This document shows, piece after piece, positions 51,817 through 60,304 of a DNA stretch of 64,000 nucleotides; position 1 is the stretch's first letter, and the number at the start of each line of letters is the position of its first letter. A program made the position numbers and the translations under genes. The DNA comes from Actinocorallia sp039871655 (GTDB lineage: Bacteria > Actinomycetota > Actinomycetes > Streptosporangiales > Streptosporangiaceae), in contig NZ_JBDPLZ010000011.1 in the NCBI RefSeq assembly GCF_039871655.1, positions 124,001 to 188,000 on the forward strand. Reading direction: 5' to 3'. The notes beneath the pieces are model-generated. The model was not told where the DNA came from, ran no database searches, and worked only from the letters and a program-made list of their open reading frames with translations.

Positions 51817-52284
51817 TCATTCCGCCGCTTCTGAGGCGGTTCGGCTTTTGGTGCCGCCGAGCTTGCGCGGGACGGAGCGACGGGCTTTGGGGAACACGAT
51901 GATGATCACGGACAGGCCGAACAGCAGGTAGAGGGCGTTCTCCACCCACGAGAAGGAGCCGGGGTCGTAGACGTAGTCGTTCGACCCGGTGTACAGCGCT
52001 GGGATCACGGTGCCGATGCCGACGTCGTCCGGCACGTCGCCCTTGTACTCGACGTGGTGCAGTGTCGTCCCGTCGTCGCCGGAGAAGGTGCCGCTCCAGG
52101 TCGTGTTGCGGCGGGAGCTCTCCCCCTGGCTTTCGATCCGGAAGGTGCCGGACGTGCCGGAACCCAGGTTCGCGCGGACCGCCGGGACGAGTGATTGCGC
52201 GGAGAAGAAGACGATCATCGCGCCGCAGAGTATGGAGAAGAAGGAGGTGAGCGCCTCGCCTTTTCCGGTCTTCCGCTCGGCCAC
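51817..52284 (-). CDS. small membrane protein of unknown function
   Basis: Protein of 155 residues with two membrane segments (SFFSILCGAMIVFFSAQSL near the N-terminus and NALYLLFGLSVIIIVFP near the C-terminus) flanking an extracytoplasmic domain of about 80 residues (GTFSGDDGTTLHHVEYKGDVPDD). The layout resembles DUF3592-type proteins, but I cannot assign it. The GTG was chosen for GGGGAG four bases upstream. The same frame stays open upstream to 52563 and encodes another membrane helix without a usable start, so the true gene may be longer and damaged. Confidence 0.6.
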   Translation of the reverse strand: MAERKTGKGEALTSFFSILCGAMIVFFSAQSLVPAVRANLGSGTSGTFRIESQGESSRRNTTWSGTFSGDDGTTLHHVEYKGDVPDDVGIGTVIPALYTGSNDYVYDPGSFSWVENALYLLFGLSVIIIVFPKARRSVPRKLGGTKSRTASEAAE

Positions 52285-52563
52285 GATTCTCCCCTGTCCG
52301 GGAGACCTCTCTCCCCCGTATTGCTGATGCGGGAGAGGGCTGGTCGGTTCGCCTGATGTCCGAGAAGCTCGATCGGGCACGCGGGCAGGGGAACGGATCG
52401 GTTGTTTCTGGCCGTTCTGGCGGCTGGCGATGATCGTGGTGATGACGATCGTGGCGGAGATGATGAGCGTGATGAGGACAAGGGCGAGCGGCCAGTCAAC
52501 GGTGATGCTTCCTTGGACGAAGGGGTCCTTTTGCTCATCGTCGGCTCTACCCGCGCCGGTCGG
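52285..52563 (-). other. coding-like open frame without a start codon (possible broken 5' end)
   Basis: In frame with the membrane protein and without stops, this stretch encodes a convincing transmembrane helix (DWPLALVLITLIISATIVI) after FVQGSITV, then a polar linker. No ATG, GTG or TTG exists in this frame before 52380. An ATG at 52538 is one base out of frame and followed by an A-run (complement of 52529-52532); one extra A there would join it in frame. The rest of the 424-base gap to 52709 shows nothing else. Confidence 0.4.
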
Positions 52564-52708
52564 TCAGGGAACATGGTCCGTCAGTGCGGACCATCGTCGT
52601 CATGACGTTCATGGTCTGGGAGAGGAGGGATGGCCGAATGCGTCGCGATGGGTCAGGTCGTCTTGACGCCTTCACGGCCGTCAACGGCCATCACCAGAAG
52701 GATGATGA

Positions 52709-53287
52709 ATGAGATCGATGTCCAGCTTGGTGGTCCCAGGGGCGGTGCTTCTCCTCGCGACCGGGTGCGGGAAGAGCGTCTCCCTTGATGGACCGCCTAC
52801 GCCTGGCGCCGAGTCGCCGGTCCCGTCGTCCTCGCCCACCTGGCATCTCCCGGGTGCCTGCGCCCTGCTCGATCCGTCCGTCGGCCGGGGGATCCTGGGG
52901 GCTCCCGTCGTCCAGCCCCGCCTGGCAGGGGAGCGCTCGTGGCGGGCTGAGGACGATCCTGCGAGCACCATCCGCATCGTGGCAGTGGAGGGGTTCGCCG
53001 AGACAGGTGAACGGAACCTCGAACGCAACACTGCGGTCATCCGCGAACGCTACGGCGAGATGGACGCCGACGAGTGTGCTCCGCTGCCGGTGTCCACCGT
53101 TTGCTGGGTGCCTCCTTCCAGGGGCGGAACGCTGACTTCCAGGGGCGGAACGCTGATCGTTCACGCCATCAAGAACGATGTCATGGTCACGTTCATCGCC
53201 AAGGGCTCCCTGCTCTCGTCCACTCCGGACGGAGCCGTTCGGCGTCTTGCGGAACAGACCGCCACGTCGGTTCTTTCCCGGCTCTGA
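52709..53287 (+). CDS. lipoprotein of unknown function (DUF3558-like)
   Basis: Protein of 192 residues with a short signal peptide and lipobox (LLLATGC, Cys at about 20), so it is membrane-anchored outside. ACALLDP near the start of the mature part and the overall size resemble DUF3558 lipoproteins of actinobacteria; this is a weak call. It contains a perfect in-frame seven-residue duplication (SRGGTLT then SRGGTLI) caused by a 21-base tandem repeat. AAGGA lies upstream of the ATG. Partner genes are not apparent. Confidence 0.75.
   Translation: MRSMSSLVVPGAVLLLATGCGKSVSLDGPPTPGAESPVPSSSPTWHLPGACALLDPSVGRGILGAPVVQPRLAGERSWRAEDDPASTIRIVAVEGFAETGERNLERNTAVIRERYGEMDADECAPLPVSTVCWVPPSRGGTLTSRGGTLIVHAIKNDVMVTFIAKGSLLSSTPDGAVRRLAEQTATSVLSRL
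53115..53156 (+). repeat. perfect 21-base tandem duplication inside the lipoprotein gene
   Basis: Two identical, directly adjacent 21-base units starting CTTCCAGGGGCGG and ending CGCTGA. The repeat keeps the frame and adds seven residues. Identity at all 21 positions suggests a recent slippage event. Confidence 0.95.
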
Positions 53288-53333
53288 TCCCGTCGGCCGT
53301 CGTCGCGGTGGCCGGCAGGGTCTGACGCAGTGA

Positions 53334-53365
53334 AGCCGCCGACCGGTGGAGTCCGGTCGGCGGCT
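53334..53365. terminator. bidirectional stem-loop terminator
   Basis: Perfect 13-base stem (AGCCGCCGACCGG and complement) with loop TGGAGT, between the convergent lipoprotein and SDR genes. There is no U-tract. Confidence 0.7.
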
Positions 53366-53433
53366 GGGTGGTGCTGTGCTCTCGCGGCCGGCGCGCCGCG
53401 GGCCACAGCGGGGGCCGGGGCCAGCCGTGTGCG

Positions 53434-54249
53434 TCAGCGCACGGTGAAACCGGCGTCCACGGGGAGGGCGACGCCCGTGATGTAGCGGGCGGCGTCGCTG
53501 ACGAGCCAGGCGACGGACTCGGCGATGTCCTCGGGCTGGAGGACCTGGACGGGCAGGGCGTTCTGCATGGTGGACAGGCCGGCGCCGGCCGCGGCGACCA
53601 CGTCCAGGAACGCCTGGTTGTTGATCATTCCGGTGTTGACGCCCGTGGGGTGGATGGTGTTGACACGGATGTCGTGGGGGGCCAGGTCGTTGGCGAAGAC
53701 CTGCATGAGGCCGACGAGGCCGCGTTTGGCGGCGGTGTAGGCCTGCGATCCCGCGATCGGAGAGCCGGTGCCCTTGATGCCGGCGCTGGAGCTGGTGATG
53801 ACGATGGAGCCGCCGCGGCCGCCCTCGACGAGGGCCGGGATGGCGACCCGGCAGGTGTTCCAGACGCCGGTGAGGTTGGTGTCGATGATGTCGCGCCACT
53901 CGGTGACCGGGTCGACCTCGGTGAAGCGGACGATGCCGGCGTTGGCGATGACGATGTCGACGCGGCCGAACTCCGCGAGGCCCTCTTCGAAGACGGCCTG
54001 CAGGGCGGCCTGGTCGCGGACGTCGGCGACGCGGGCCAGGATCTTGCCGCCCTCGGCCTCTACCAGCTTCTTCGTCTCCTCCAGATCGGCCGGGGAGGCG
54101 TTGGAGTAGTCCATCGACTCGATGTCGGCGCAGATGTCGACGCCGATGATCGAGACGCCCTCGCGGGCGAGGCGGACGGCGTGGGCGCGGCCCTGGCCGC
54201 GGGCGACGCCGGTGATGAAGGCGACCTTGCCGGACAGACCTGATGTCAT
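53434..54249 (-). CDS. mycofactocin-coupled-type SDR alcohol dehydrogenase
   Basis: Short-chain dehydrogenase of 271 residues. The cofactor motif is GVARGQGRAHAVRLA, followed by an insertion after the second strand (DICADIESMDYSNA). NAGIV, Ser in ITSSSAG and YTAAK complete the active site. The GQGRAHA motif and the insertion are hallmarks of carveol-dehydrogenase-like SDRs that hold NAD tightly and pass electrons to mycofactocin. It is the last gene of the ferredoxin-P450-aldehyde dehydrogenase operon, so oxidation of an alcohol made by the P450 is the natural role. Confidence 0.88.
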   Translation of the reverse strand: MTSGLSGKVAFITGVARGQGRAHAVRLAREGVSIIGVDICADIESMDYSNASPADLEETKKLVEAEGGKILARVADVRDQAALQAVFEEGLAEFGRVDIVIANAGIVRFTEVDPVTEWRDIIDTNLTGVWNTCRVAIPALVEGGRGGSIVITSSSAGIKGTGSPIAGSQAYTAAKRGLVGLMQVFANDLAPHDIRVNTIHPTGVNTGMINNQAFLDVVAAAGAGLSTMQNALPVQVLQPEDIAESVAWLVSDAARYITGVALPVDAGFTVR

Positions 54250-54288
54250 TTCTGGTTCCTTGGTGTCGGGGTGGTGGGTGGGGGCCGT

Positions 54289-55764
54289 TCAGGCCAGGGC
54301 GATGCCGACGGCCTTGACGCGGAGGAACTCCTCGATGCCGGGGCGGCCGCCCTCCTTGCCGAAGCCGCTGAGGCCGAAGCCGCCGAACGGGCGGTGCACG
54401 GCGAGGTTGGCGGCGCCGTTGATGAGGACCTCGCCGGAGACCAGGGCCTCGGCCATGCGGTGGGCGCGGCGCAGGTCCTTGGTCTGGATGTAGGCGGACA
54501 GGCCGTACCTGGTGGCGTTGGCGATGGCGATCGCCTCTTCCTCGGTGTCGAACGGGATGATCGACAGGACCGGGCCGAACACCTCGGTCTGGGCGAGTTC
54601 GGAGTACGGGTCGACGTCGGCGAAGACGGTGGGCTCGAGGAAGTAGCCGCCGGCCAGGTCGCCGTCCAGGGTCAGCCGGACGCCGCCGGTGACCAGGCGG
54701 GCGCCGTCGGCCTCTGCCCGCTCGATCATGCCGAGGATGCGGTCGACCGCCGCCTGGTTGATCACCGGGCCGGACTGGACGGCGGGGTCGAACGGGTCGC
54801 CCACCGTGATGTTCTCGGCGATCGCGGTGACCTGGGCGACGACCTCGTCGTAGATGGAGCGCTGGACGAGCATGCGGGTCGGGAACGCGCAGCCTTGGCC
54901 GCTGAGCAGCGCCACCGGCAGGAACACGCCGTGCGGGCAGACCACGTCCAGGTCGGAGTCCTCGAACACGATGTTGGCGGACTTGCCGCCCAGTTCCAGC
55001 ACCGCGGGCTTCATCTGGTCGGCGCAGGCGTGCAGGATCTTGCGGGCGGTCTCGGGGCCGCCGGTGAAGGTGACCTTCTGGACGAGGGGGTGTTCCACCA
55101 GCGCCGCCCCGGCCTCGGGCGCGCCGGGCAGGATGTTGACGACTCCGGCGGGAATACCCGCCTGCTCGACCAGGTCGGCGAACAGCTCGCCGGAGAACGG
55201 CGTCATCTCCGACGGCTTGACCACGACGGTGTTGCCCGCCGCGAGCGCCGCGGGGATCTTCATCGCCAGCGAGATGAGCGGCCCGTTCCAGGTGATGATG
55301 ATGCCGATGACGCCGTAAGGCTGCGGCAGGGTGTAGCCGAGCTCGCCGGTGTCGGTGCTCATCGCGGTCATGTCGCCGGAGAGCTTGTCGGCCCAGCCCG
55401 CGTAGTAGCGGACCCACTCGCTGGAGGTGCCCGCCATGCCGGCCGCGGCCGTCATCGGCGTGGCGTTGTCGAGCGTGCCGCGCCGCGCGAACTCCGTCGC
55501 GTTCTCGTCGATCAGGTCGGCCAGGCGCATCAGCAGCCGGCGGCGCTCGGACGGCGCAGTCCTGCTCCAGCTCTGGAACGCCTCGTGCGCCGCCTTGACG
55601 GCCTGGTCGATCTCGGCGGCTCCGGCCAGCGGGATCTCCTTGTCCACCTTGCCGGTGGACGGGTCGACGTGCCCGTACACGCCGCCGGAACCGGACGTCA
55701 GCCGCTCGGCGCCGATCCGCAGGTGGACGTCGGGACGCGTCCGGTCCACTTCGTTGGTCGTCAT
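54289..55764 (-). CDS. aldehyde dehydrogenase (NAD-dependent)
   Basis: Aldehyde dehydrogenase of 491 residues, family-typical. Seen: GVIGIIITWNGP, the NAD-binding FTGGPETARKIL, the catalytic Glu in LELGGKSANIVFED, catalytic Cys in SGQGCAFPTRMLV, and EVFGPVLSIIPF. It oxidises an aldehyde to the acid, fitting between alcohol oxidation by the SDR and CoA activation by the CaiB-type protein. It starts 50 bases after the P450 gene; a long upstream reading in the same frame is a shadow of the P450 gene. Confidence 0.93.
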   Translation of the reverse strand: MTTNEVDRTRPDVHLRIGAERLTSGSGGVYGHVDPSTGKVDKEIPLAGAAEIDQAVKAAHEAFQSWSRTAPSERRRLLMRLADLIDENATEFARRGTLDNATPMTAAAGMAGTSSEWVRYYAGWADKLSGDMTAMSTDTGELGYTLPQPYGVIGIIITWNGPLISLAMKIPAALAAGNTVVVKPSEMTPFSGELFADLVEQAGIPAGVVNILPGAPEAGAALVEHPLVQKVTFTGGPETARKILHACADQMKPAVLELGGKSANIVFEDSDLDVVCPHGVFLPVALLSGQGCAFPTRMLVQRSIYDEVVAQVTAIAENITVGDPFDPAVQSGPVINQAAVDRILGMIERAEADGARLVTGGVRLTLDGDLAGGYFLEPTVFADVDPYSELAQTEVFGPVLSIIPFDTEEEAIAIANATRYGLSAYIQTKDLRRAHRMAEALVSGEVLINGAANLAVHRPFGGFGLSGFGKEGGRPGIEEFLRVKAVGIALA

Positions 55765-55814
55765 CTGTGTTTCCTTGTCTTGAACGAGGGTGGAAGGGGT
55801 GGATCGGCCGTCGG

Positions 55815-57035
55815 TCAGGCCAGGACGCCGGAGCCCTCGCGGGTGCCGGGGGTGAACGTGGCGGGCAGGGTGGCCCAGCCGTTGACGACGCCGATGGTCG
55901 AGTAGCGTCCGGCGGAGGCCTCGATGGTGTAGTCCGGCATCCGGCGCAGCACCTCCTGGAGGATCACGCCGAACTCGACGCGGGCGAGGTTGGAGCCCAG
56001 GCAGCGGTGGATGCCGAGGCCGAAGGCCTGGTGCCGGTTGGGGAAGCGGTCGAGGACGACCTCGTCGGGCCTGTCGAACATCGTCTCGTCGAAGTTGGCG
56101 GACGACCACGACATCAGGACCTGGTCTCCGGCCTTGATCTGCTGCCCGCCCAGCTCGCAGGCGCGGGTGGCGGTGCGCGACAGCGCCTGGACCGGGGAGA
56201 AGTACCGCAGGAACTCCTCGGTGGCCTGCGGGATCAGCTCGGGGTTCTCGCGCAGCCGGGCGCGCTCCTCGGGGTGGCGGGCCAGCCATTCCAGGACGCT
56301 GCCGGTCAGCGCCGAGGTGGTGTCGATGCCGCCGTAGATCACCAGGCTGATCATCTCCATCAGCCGCTGGTCGCTCAACGGCGCGCCGTCGACCTCGGAG
56401 TGGACCAGGGCGGAGATCAGGTCGTCGGCGGGCTCGGCGCGGCGCTGGACGACGGCCTCCTGGACCTGGCCCATCAGCGCCATGATCTGGGCGACCGCGG
56501 CGTCGTTCTCGGGTGTGCCCGGCACCGAGTGGATCGAGGCGTGCACGGCCGCGGAGAACTTCTGCCAGTCGTCGGTGGGCAGCCCCAGCAGCTTCAGGGT
56601 GAGGATGGCCGGGACGGGGCCCGCGATGTCGCTCATGAAGTCCGCCGTTCCGGACTCGATGACGCGGTCGACGCAGAAGGTGACGGCCTCTTCCAGATAG
56701 GGGCGCCACTGCTCGGCCTTGCCCGGGGAGAACCACGGGGTCAGCAGCTTGCGGTAGGTGTGGAACTCCGGCGGGTCCATCTCGATGGGCACCTGGCGGA
56801 TCGCGGTGACCGGGACCGTGACGCCGAGGTGCGAGCCGTCGGGGAGTTCCTGGTAGGAGGAGAAGGTGGTGTCGTCGTGCACCACGGTGGAGACGTCGTC
56901 GTAGCGGCTGACGACCCAGAAGCCGCCGTGCGCCTCGCTGCGCGCGACCGGACAGGTCGCCCGCAGTTCCGCGTTGATCTCACGCCAGTTCTCGGCGTAG
57001 TGGGTCGAGTGGTGGTCGAAGTCCTGGGCGGTCAT
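55815..57035 (-). CDS. cytochrome P450
   Basis: Soluble bacterial P450 of 406 residues. The I-helix oxygen-activation motif is YGGIDTTSA, the ExxR is in TEEFLRYFSP, and the heme-binding loop FGLGIHRCLGSNLAR contains the ligand Cys near residue 353. The Gly-Ile-Asp-Thr-Thr variant of the I-helix is common in terpene- and steroid-oxidising P450s. Electrons come from the adjacent ferredoxin. It hydroxylates an unactivated carbon in the first step of the pathway. I cannot name a CYP family. Confidence 0.93.
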   Translation of the reverse strand: MTAQDFDHHSTHYAENWREINAELRATCPVARSEAHGGFWVVSRYDDVSTVVHDDTTFSSYQELPDGSHLGVTVPVTAIRQVPIEMDPPEFHTYRKLLTPWFSPGKAEQWRPYLEEAVTFCVDRVIESGTADFMSDIAGPVPAILTLKLLGLPTDDWQKFSAAVHASIHSVPGTPENDAAVAQIMALMGQVQEAVVQRRAEPADDLISALVHSEVDGAPLSDQRLMEMISLVIYGGIDTTSALTGSVLEWLARHPEERARLRENPELIPQATEEFLRYFSPVQALSRTATRACELGGQQIKAGDQVLMSWSSANFDETMFDRPDEVVLDRFPNRHQAFGLGIHRCLGSNLARVEFGVILQEVLRRMPDYTIEASAGRYSTIGVVNGWATLPATFTPGTREGSGVLA

Positions 57036-57071
57036 GGCCTGGCTCCAAGGGGGTCGGGGTGGGGAGGTGGA

Positions 57072-57266
57072 TCAGTCGGTGAGGGTGATCGCCCGCTCGG
57101 GGCAGGCGGCCGCGGCGCGCCGGGCGACGGGCTCCTGGCCCGCCGGCACCTTTTCCTGCAGCGGCAGGGCGTGCTCGGCCTCGTCGTCGAAGCCGAACAG
57201 TTCCGGCGCCGCCGACAGGCACTGGGCGTGTCCCTGACAGCGGTCGGGATCGACGGAGATGCGCAT
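57072..57266 (-). CDS. [3Fe-4S] ferredoxin, P450 partner
   Basis: Ferredoxin of 64 residues with C-x2-H-x2-C (RCQGHAQC, C10 and C16) and the distal CP at residue 55. The His in place of the second cysteine is typical of actinobacterial [3Fe-4S] or mixed-ligand ferredoxins that serve P450s. It starts 36 bases before the P450 gene (AGAGG upstream of the ATG) and is the first gene of the four-gene oxidation operon. A ferredoxin reductase is not encoded here. Confidence 0.92.
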   Translation of the reverse strand: MRISVDPDRCQGHAQCLSAAPELFGFDDEAEHALPLQEKVPAGQEPVARRAAAACPERAITLTD

Positions 57267-57284
57267 GGTGAACCTCTTGATCGT

Positions 57285-57306
57285 AAAGTGAGTTATTGAT
57301 TACTTT
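57285..57306. promoter_or_regulatory. AT-rich imperfect palindrome in the ferredoxin/P450 promoter
   Basis: AAAGT-x-A ... T-x-ACTTT, a 22-base imperfect inverted repeat 19 bases upstream of the ferredoxin start. It is the only AT-rich patch in the 104-base gap to the fused CaiB gene. It differs from the TTGTAC-type sites further right. Confidence 0.45.
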
Positions 57307-57370
57307 CTGTAACACCCCGGGGGGTGGCGTGGGGATGCGGAGCCGCCGTTCCCCGGGGCTGCACCGGGGG

Positions 57371-59824
57371 TCAGCCGCAGGCGATCACACCGCGGGCTTC
57401 GAGGTCCTCGATGGCCTTCTCGTCGTAGCCGACCTCGCCGAGCACCTTGCGGGTGTGCTGGCCCAGTGAGCAGCCGACGGTGGCGGTGGTGGCCGAGCGG
57501 GAGAAGCCGACGAGGGGCCCGACGCGGGTGTACTCGCCGAGCACCGGGCTGTCCACTTCGGCCGTGTAGCCGTGCGCCCGCCCGAACTCACCCATGTAGT
57601 TCTTCTCCACCGGCCGTTCGTCGACCATCACGCAGCCGACGTCGGCCGCGAGCAGGTCGCGCTCCCAGTCGGCGGCCGGGCGGGTGGCGAAGACCTCGGC
57701 CAGTCCTTCGGTCAGCTCGGCGTCGTGTGCCTTGCGGGCCTCGTCGGTGGCGAACCTGGGGTCCGCGGCCAGTCCGGCGAACGCCGGCACGGCGGTCAGG
57801 TCACGCCAGTCGCCGTCCGAGGGGACCGCGAGGAAGACCCAGCCCTGTGCCGTCTCGTACAGGCGGTAACGGGCGTTCAGCCCGAAGCCCTGCGCGTCGA
57901 CCTTGGCGGGCTCGGGACGGCCCTCGTACTCGAGCATCTCCTCGCCTTGGACGTGCGCGCACGTCTGCAGCATCGTGGTGAGCATGTGCCGGCCGCCCAT
58001 GCCGATCCGCTGCAGGTACGCGCCGAGGCTCAGCGCGGTGCCGACGACCAGCGCCGCGAGCCCGTCCGGCTGTGCGACCGCGGGCCCGACCGCGTAGGTC
58101 AGCTGCACCGACCTCGCCCTGATGACGGCCAGGTCGTCGACGTTCTCGTCGGGCACCAGCGTCCCGGCGTTGCGCATCGCGATGCCCGCGCCCGACGCCA
58201 TGGTGGGGGCGAACGCCGGACGGTGGCCGTAGGGGCCGTCGATCCCGTAGCCCGGGGCGTCCAGGTAGATCAGGTTCGGGTTCAGCTTCAGCAGGGCCTT
58301 CGCGCCGATGCCGAGCCTGTCGGCGGCGCCGGCCCGGAACCCGCACAGCACGATGTCCGCCTGCTCCGCGATCCGCGCCAGCACGGGCCTGCTCTCCGGC
58401 GAGCCCAGGTCGAGCGCCACCGACTCCTTGCCCTGCAGCACCCTCACTCCCCCGGCCTCGGGGAACGGCTGCATGCTCCGCGCGGGTTCGCCCTCCAGCG
58501 GCTCGATCTTGATGACCCTGGCGCCCAGGTCGGTGAGCATGGTGGCGCCGAACGGGGCCGCGAAGATCTTGCCGAGTTCCAGGATCGTCACCCCGGCCAG
58601 CGGCAGCTTTCCGACGGGGGCGTCCGGCGCCGACGGGACGGGCCGTCCGGCGGAGTCGGCTTCGGCGATCCGGGCCCGGATCCGGGCGCCGTGCTCGTCG
58701 AGCGCGGGCGCGCTCCCGGTCAGCTCGCCGGGCGTGCGGTCCAGCTTGATCAACTGACCCGGCTGGAGCACCGGGCCGTGCTCGGGGTCGGTGATGGTCA
58801 CCGTCTGGCGCGCGAACTCCATCTGCGGGTGGTGGAGCAGAGCGGTGCCGCGCCGGTAGACCTCGGCGAAGACGTTCGGGTCGTGCTCGAACACCTCCTG
58901 CCACTGCGCGAGCGTGCGCTTCTTGACCTCGGTGAGCAGGATGTCCCAGAACCGCATGCGCTGCTGCCTGTCCTCGAACTCCGGGGCCGTCGACCACTCG
59001 GGGTCGTCGTACATCCACTCCAGGCCTGAGGCCTTCATGAACGCGCGGAACAGGTGCGGCTGCGCCTGGGAGAACTGCAGCCAGTGCCCGTCAGCGGTGA
59101 CGGCCACCAGCAGCCGGAACGTGAAGCTGTAGTTGGGGACCCCGTCGTCGGCGATGGGCGGGGCCGCGACGAACGCGTCGGGGAACTTCGAGGTGATCCA
59201 GGCGCCGACCTGGTTCCACGGGTCCTGGGCCGCGAGGCTCTGCGCCAGGCTGGAGGTGACGAGCTGACCGGCTCCGCTGTCCTCGCGCTCGCGCAGGGCG
59301 ACGAAGATGCCCTGGAGCAGGGTCTGGGTCGCGCTCCAGGACGCGTACGGCACCGAGACGAAGCTCGGTCCGGGCCGGATGGACATGCCGGCGAAGGCGC
59401 TGCCCATGGCCCCGAGCTTGGCCAGGACCAGGCCCTCGTAGCCCTTGGTGCCGGCCATCGGGCCGGTCTCGCCCCAGCCGGTGGCCACGGCGTACACCAG
59501 ACGCGGGTTGCGCGCCGACAGCGTCTCGTGGTCGAGGCCGAACCTCCGCAGCGCCGGGGCGCGCAGCGTGGTGACGAACACGTCCGCCTCGTCCACGAGC
59601 CGCCGGGCGGCCTCCGCGTCGGCCTCCTGGTGCAGGTCCAGGACGATGCTCTGCTTGCCGCGGGCCAGGAACGGGAAGCCCGCCTCGCCGCGGTAGGGCA
59701 CCCCGCCGGGCGCCTCGACCGTGACGACCTCGGCGCCCAGGTCGGCCAGCAGGCCGCCGACCTGCATCCCGGTGAGGGTGGGGGAGATCTCTACGACACG
59801 GAGATGGTCCAAGGGACCGCTCAT
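57371..59824 (-). CDS. fused double-domain CaiB/BaiF family protein
   Basis: Protein of 817 residues with two complete type III CoA-transferase domains in one chain (about 1-370 and 410-817); the usual protein is one domain of about 400. Each half has the N-terminal Rossmann signature (MQVGGLLADLGAEVVTVEAP; FGATMLTDLGARVIKIEP). At the catalytic Asp position both halves appear to have Gln (TSSLAQSLA; TTMLQTCAH), so classical aspartyl-CoA chemistry is doubtful. It starts 40 bases after the DUF35 gene, in an operon with the aldolase. AGGAG lies before the ATG. Confidence 0.85.
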   Translation of the reverse strand: MSGPLDHLRVVEISPTLTGMQVGGLLADLGAEVVTVEAPGGVPYRGEAGFPFLARGKQSIVLDLHQEADAEAARRLVDEADVFVTTLRAPALRRFGLDHETLSARNPRLVYAVATGWGETGPMAGTKGYEGLVLAKLGAMGSAFAGMSIRPGPSFVSVPYASWSATQTLLQGIFVALREREDSGAGQLVTSSLAQSLAAQDPWNQVGAWITSKFPDAFVAAPPIADDGVPNYSFTFRLLVAVTADGHWLQFSQAQPHLFRAFMKASGLEWMYDDPEWSTAPEFEDRQQRMRFWDILLTEVKKRTLAQWQEVFEHDPNVFAEVYRRGTALLHHPQMEFARQTVTITDPEHGPVLQPGQLIKLDRTPGELTGSAPALDEHGARIRARIAEADSAGRPVPSAPDAPVGKLPLAGVTILELGKIFAAPFGATMLTDLGARVIKIEPLEGEPARSMQPFPEAGGVRVLQGKESVALDLGSPESRPVLARIAEQADIVLCGFRAGAADRLGIGAKALLKLNPNLIYLDAPGYGIDGPYGHRPAFAPTMASGAGIAMRNAGTLVPDENVDDLAVIRARSVQLTYAVGPAVAQPDGLAALVVGTALSLGAYLQRIGMGGRHMLTTMLQTCAHVQGEEMLEYEGRPEPAKVDAQGFGLNARYRLYETAQGWVFLAVPSDGDWRDLTAVPAFAGLAADPRFATDEARKAHDAELTEGLAEVFATRPAADWERDLLAADVGCVMVDERPVEKNYMGEFGRAHGYTAEVDSPVLGEYTRVGPLVGFSRSATTATVGCSLGQHTRKVLGEVGYDEKAIEDLEARGVIACG

Positions 59825-59864
59825 ACCTGTGCTCCTGTGTTTCTTCGGAAGATGGGGCGGGGCG

Positions 59865-60299
59865 TCAGCCGGCCGGCCGGAAACGGGGGATGGTGACCTC
59901 GGCGTCGACGTCGTCCCAGACGACCTCGACGCGGGAGCCGATGGCGATCCGCGCCGGATCGCACTCGACGATGTTCGCGATCATGCGGATGCCCGGCGCG
60001 CCGTCCGGCTCGATCACCGCGATCGTGTACGGCACCGTGCCGGCCAGCGACGGGACGACCCCGTGCCGGGCGACGGTGTAGGTGTAGACGGTGCCGGTGC
60101 CGGGCAGTTCGACGTGTTCGACGTCCTGGTGCCGGCACTCATGGCAGAACGGGCCGGGCGGGAAGCGGAACGTTCCGCATTCGGCGCAGCGCGGGGCGGT
60201 GAGCCGGTGCTCGCGGGCCGACAGCCAGAACGGCTCGGTCCACGAGTCGGGGTTGAGCTGGGCGAACTCGGCGGGCATCGCGCCCTGGGGCCGGGACAT
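59865..60299 (-). CDS. DUF35 zinc-ribbon/OB-fold protein, aldolase partner
   Basis: Protein of 144 residues: rubredoxin-like zinc ribbon with CAEC and CHEC pairs near residues 36-54, then an OB-fold acyl-CoA-binding domain (GTGTVYTYTVARHG, GIRMIANIVECD). DUF35 proteins form obligate complexes with thiolase-fold or MaoC-type enzymes, for example the Ltp2 retro-aldolase of steroid side-chain loss. It begins five bases after the thiolase stop, matching that pairing. Confidence 0.9.
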   Translation of the reverse strand: MSRPQGAMPAEFAQLNPDSWTEPFWLSAREHRLTAPRCAECGTFRFPPGPFCHECRHQDVEHVELPGTGTVYTYTVARHGVVPSLAGTVPYTIAVIEPDGAPGIRMIANIVECDPARIAIGSRVEVVWDDVDAEVTIPRFRPAG

Positions 60300-60304
60300 G
60301 GGGG

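Noticed and set aside
52215..52666. Small plus- and minus-strand frames in the gap before the lipoprotein gene
   Set aside because: They are Ser/Arg-rich or lack ribosome sites. Only the start-less frame with a membrane helix looked coding, and it is recorded separately.
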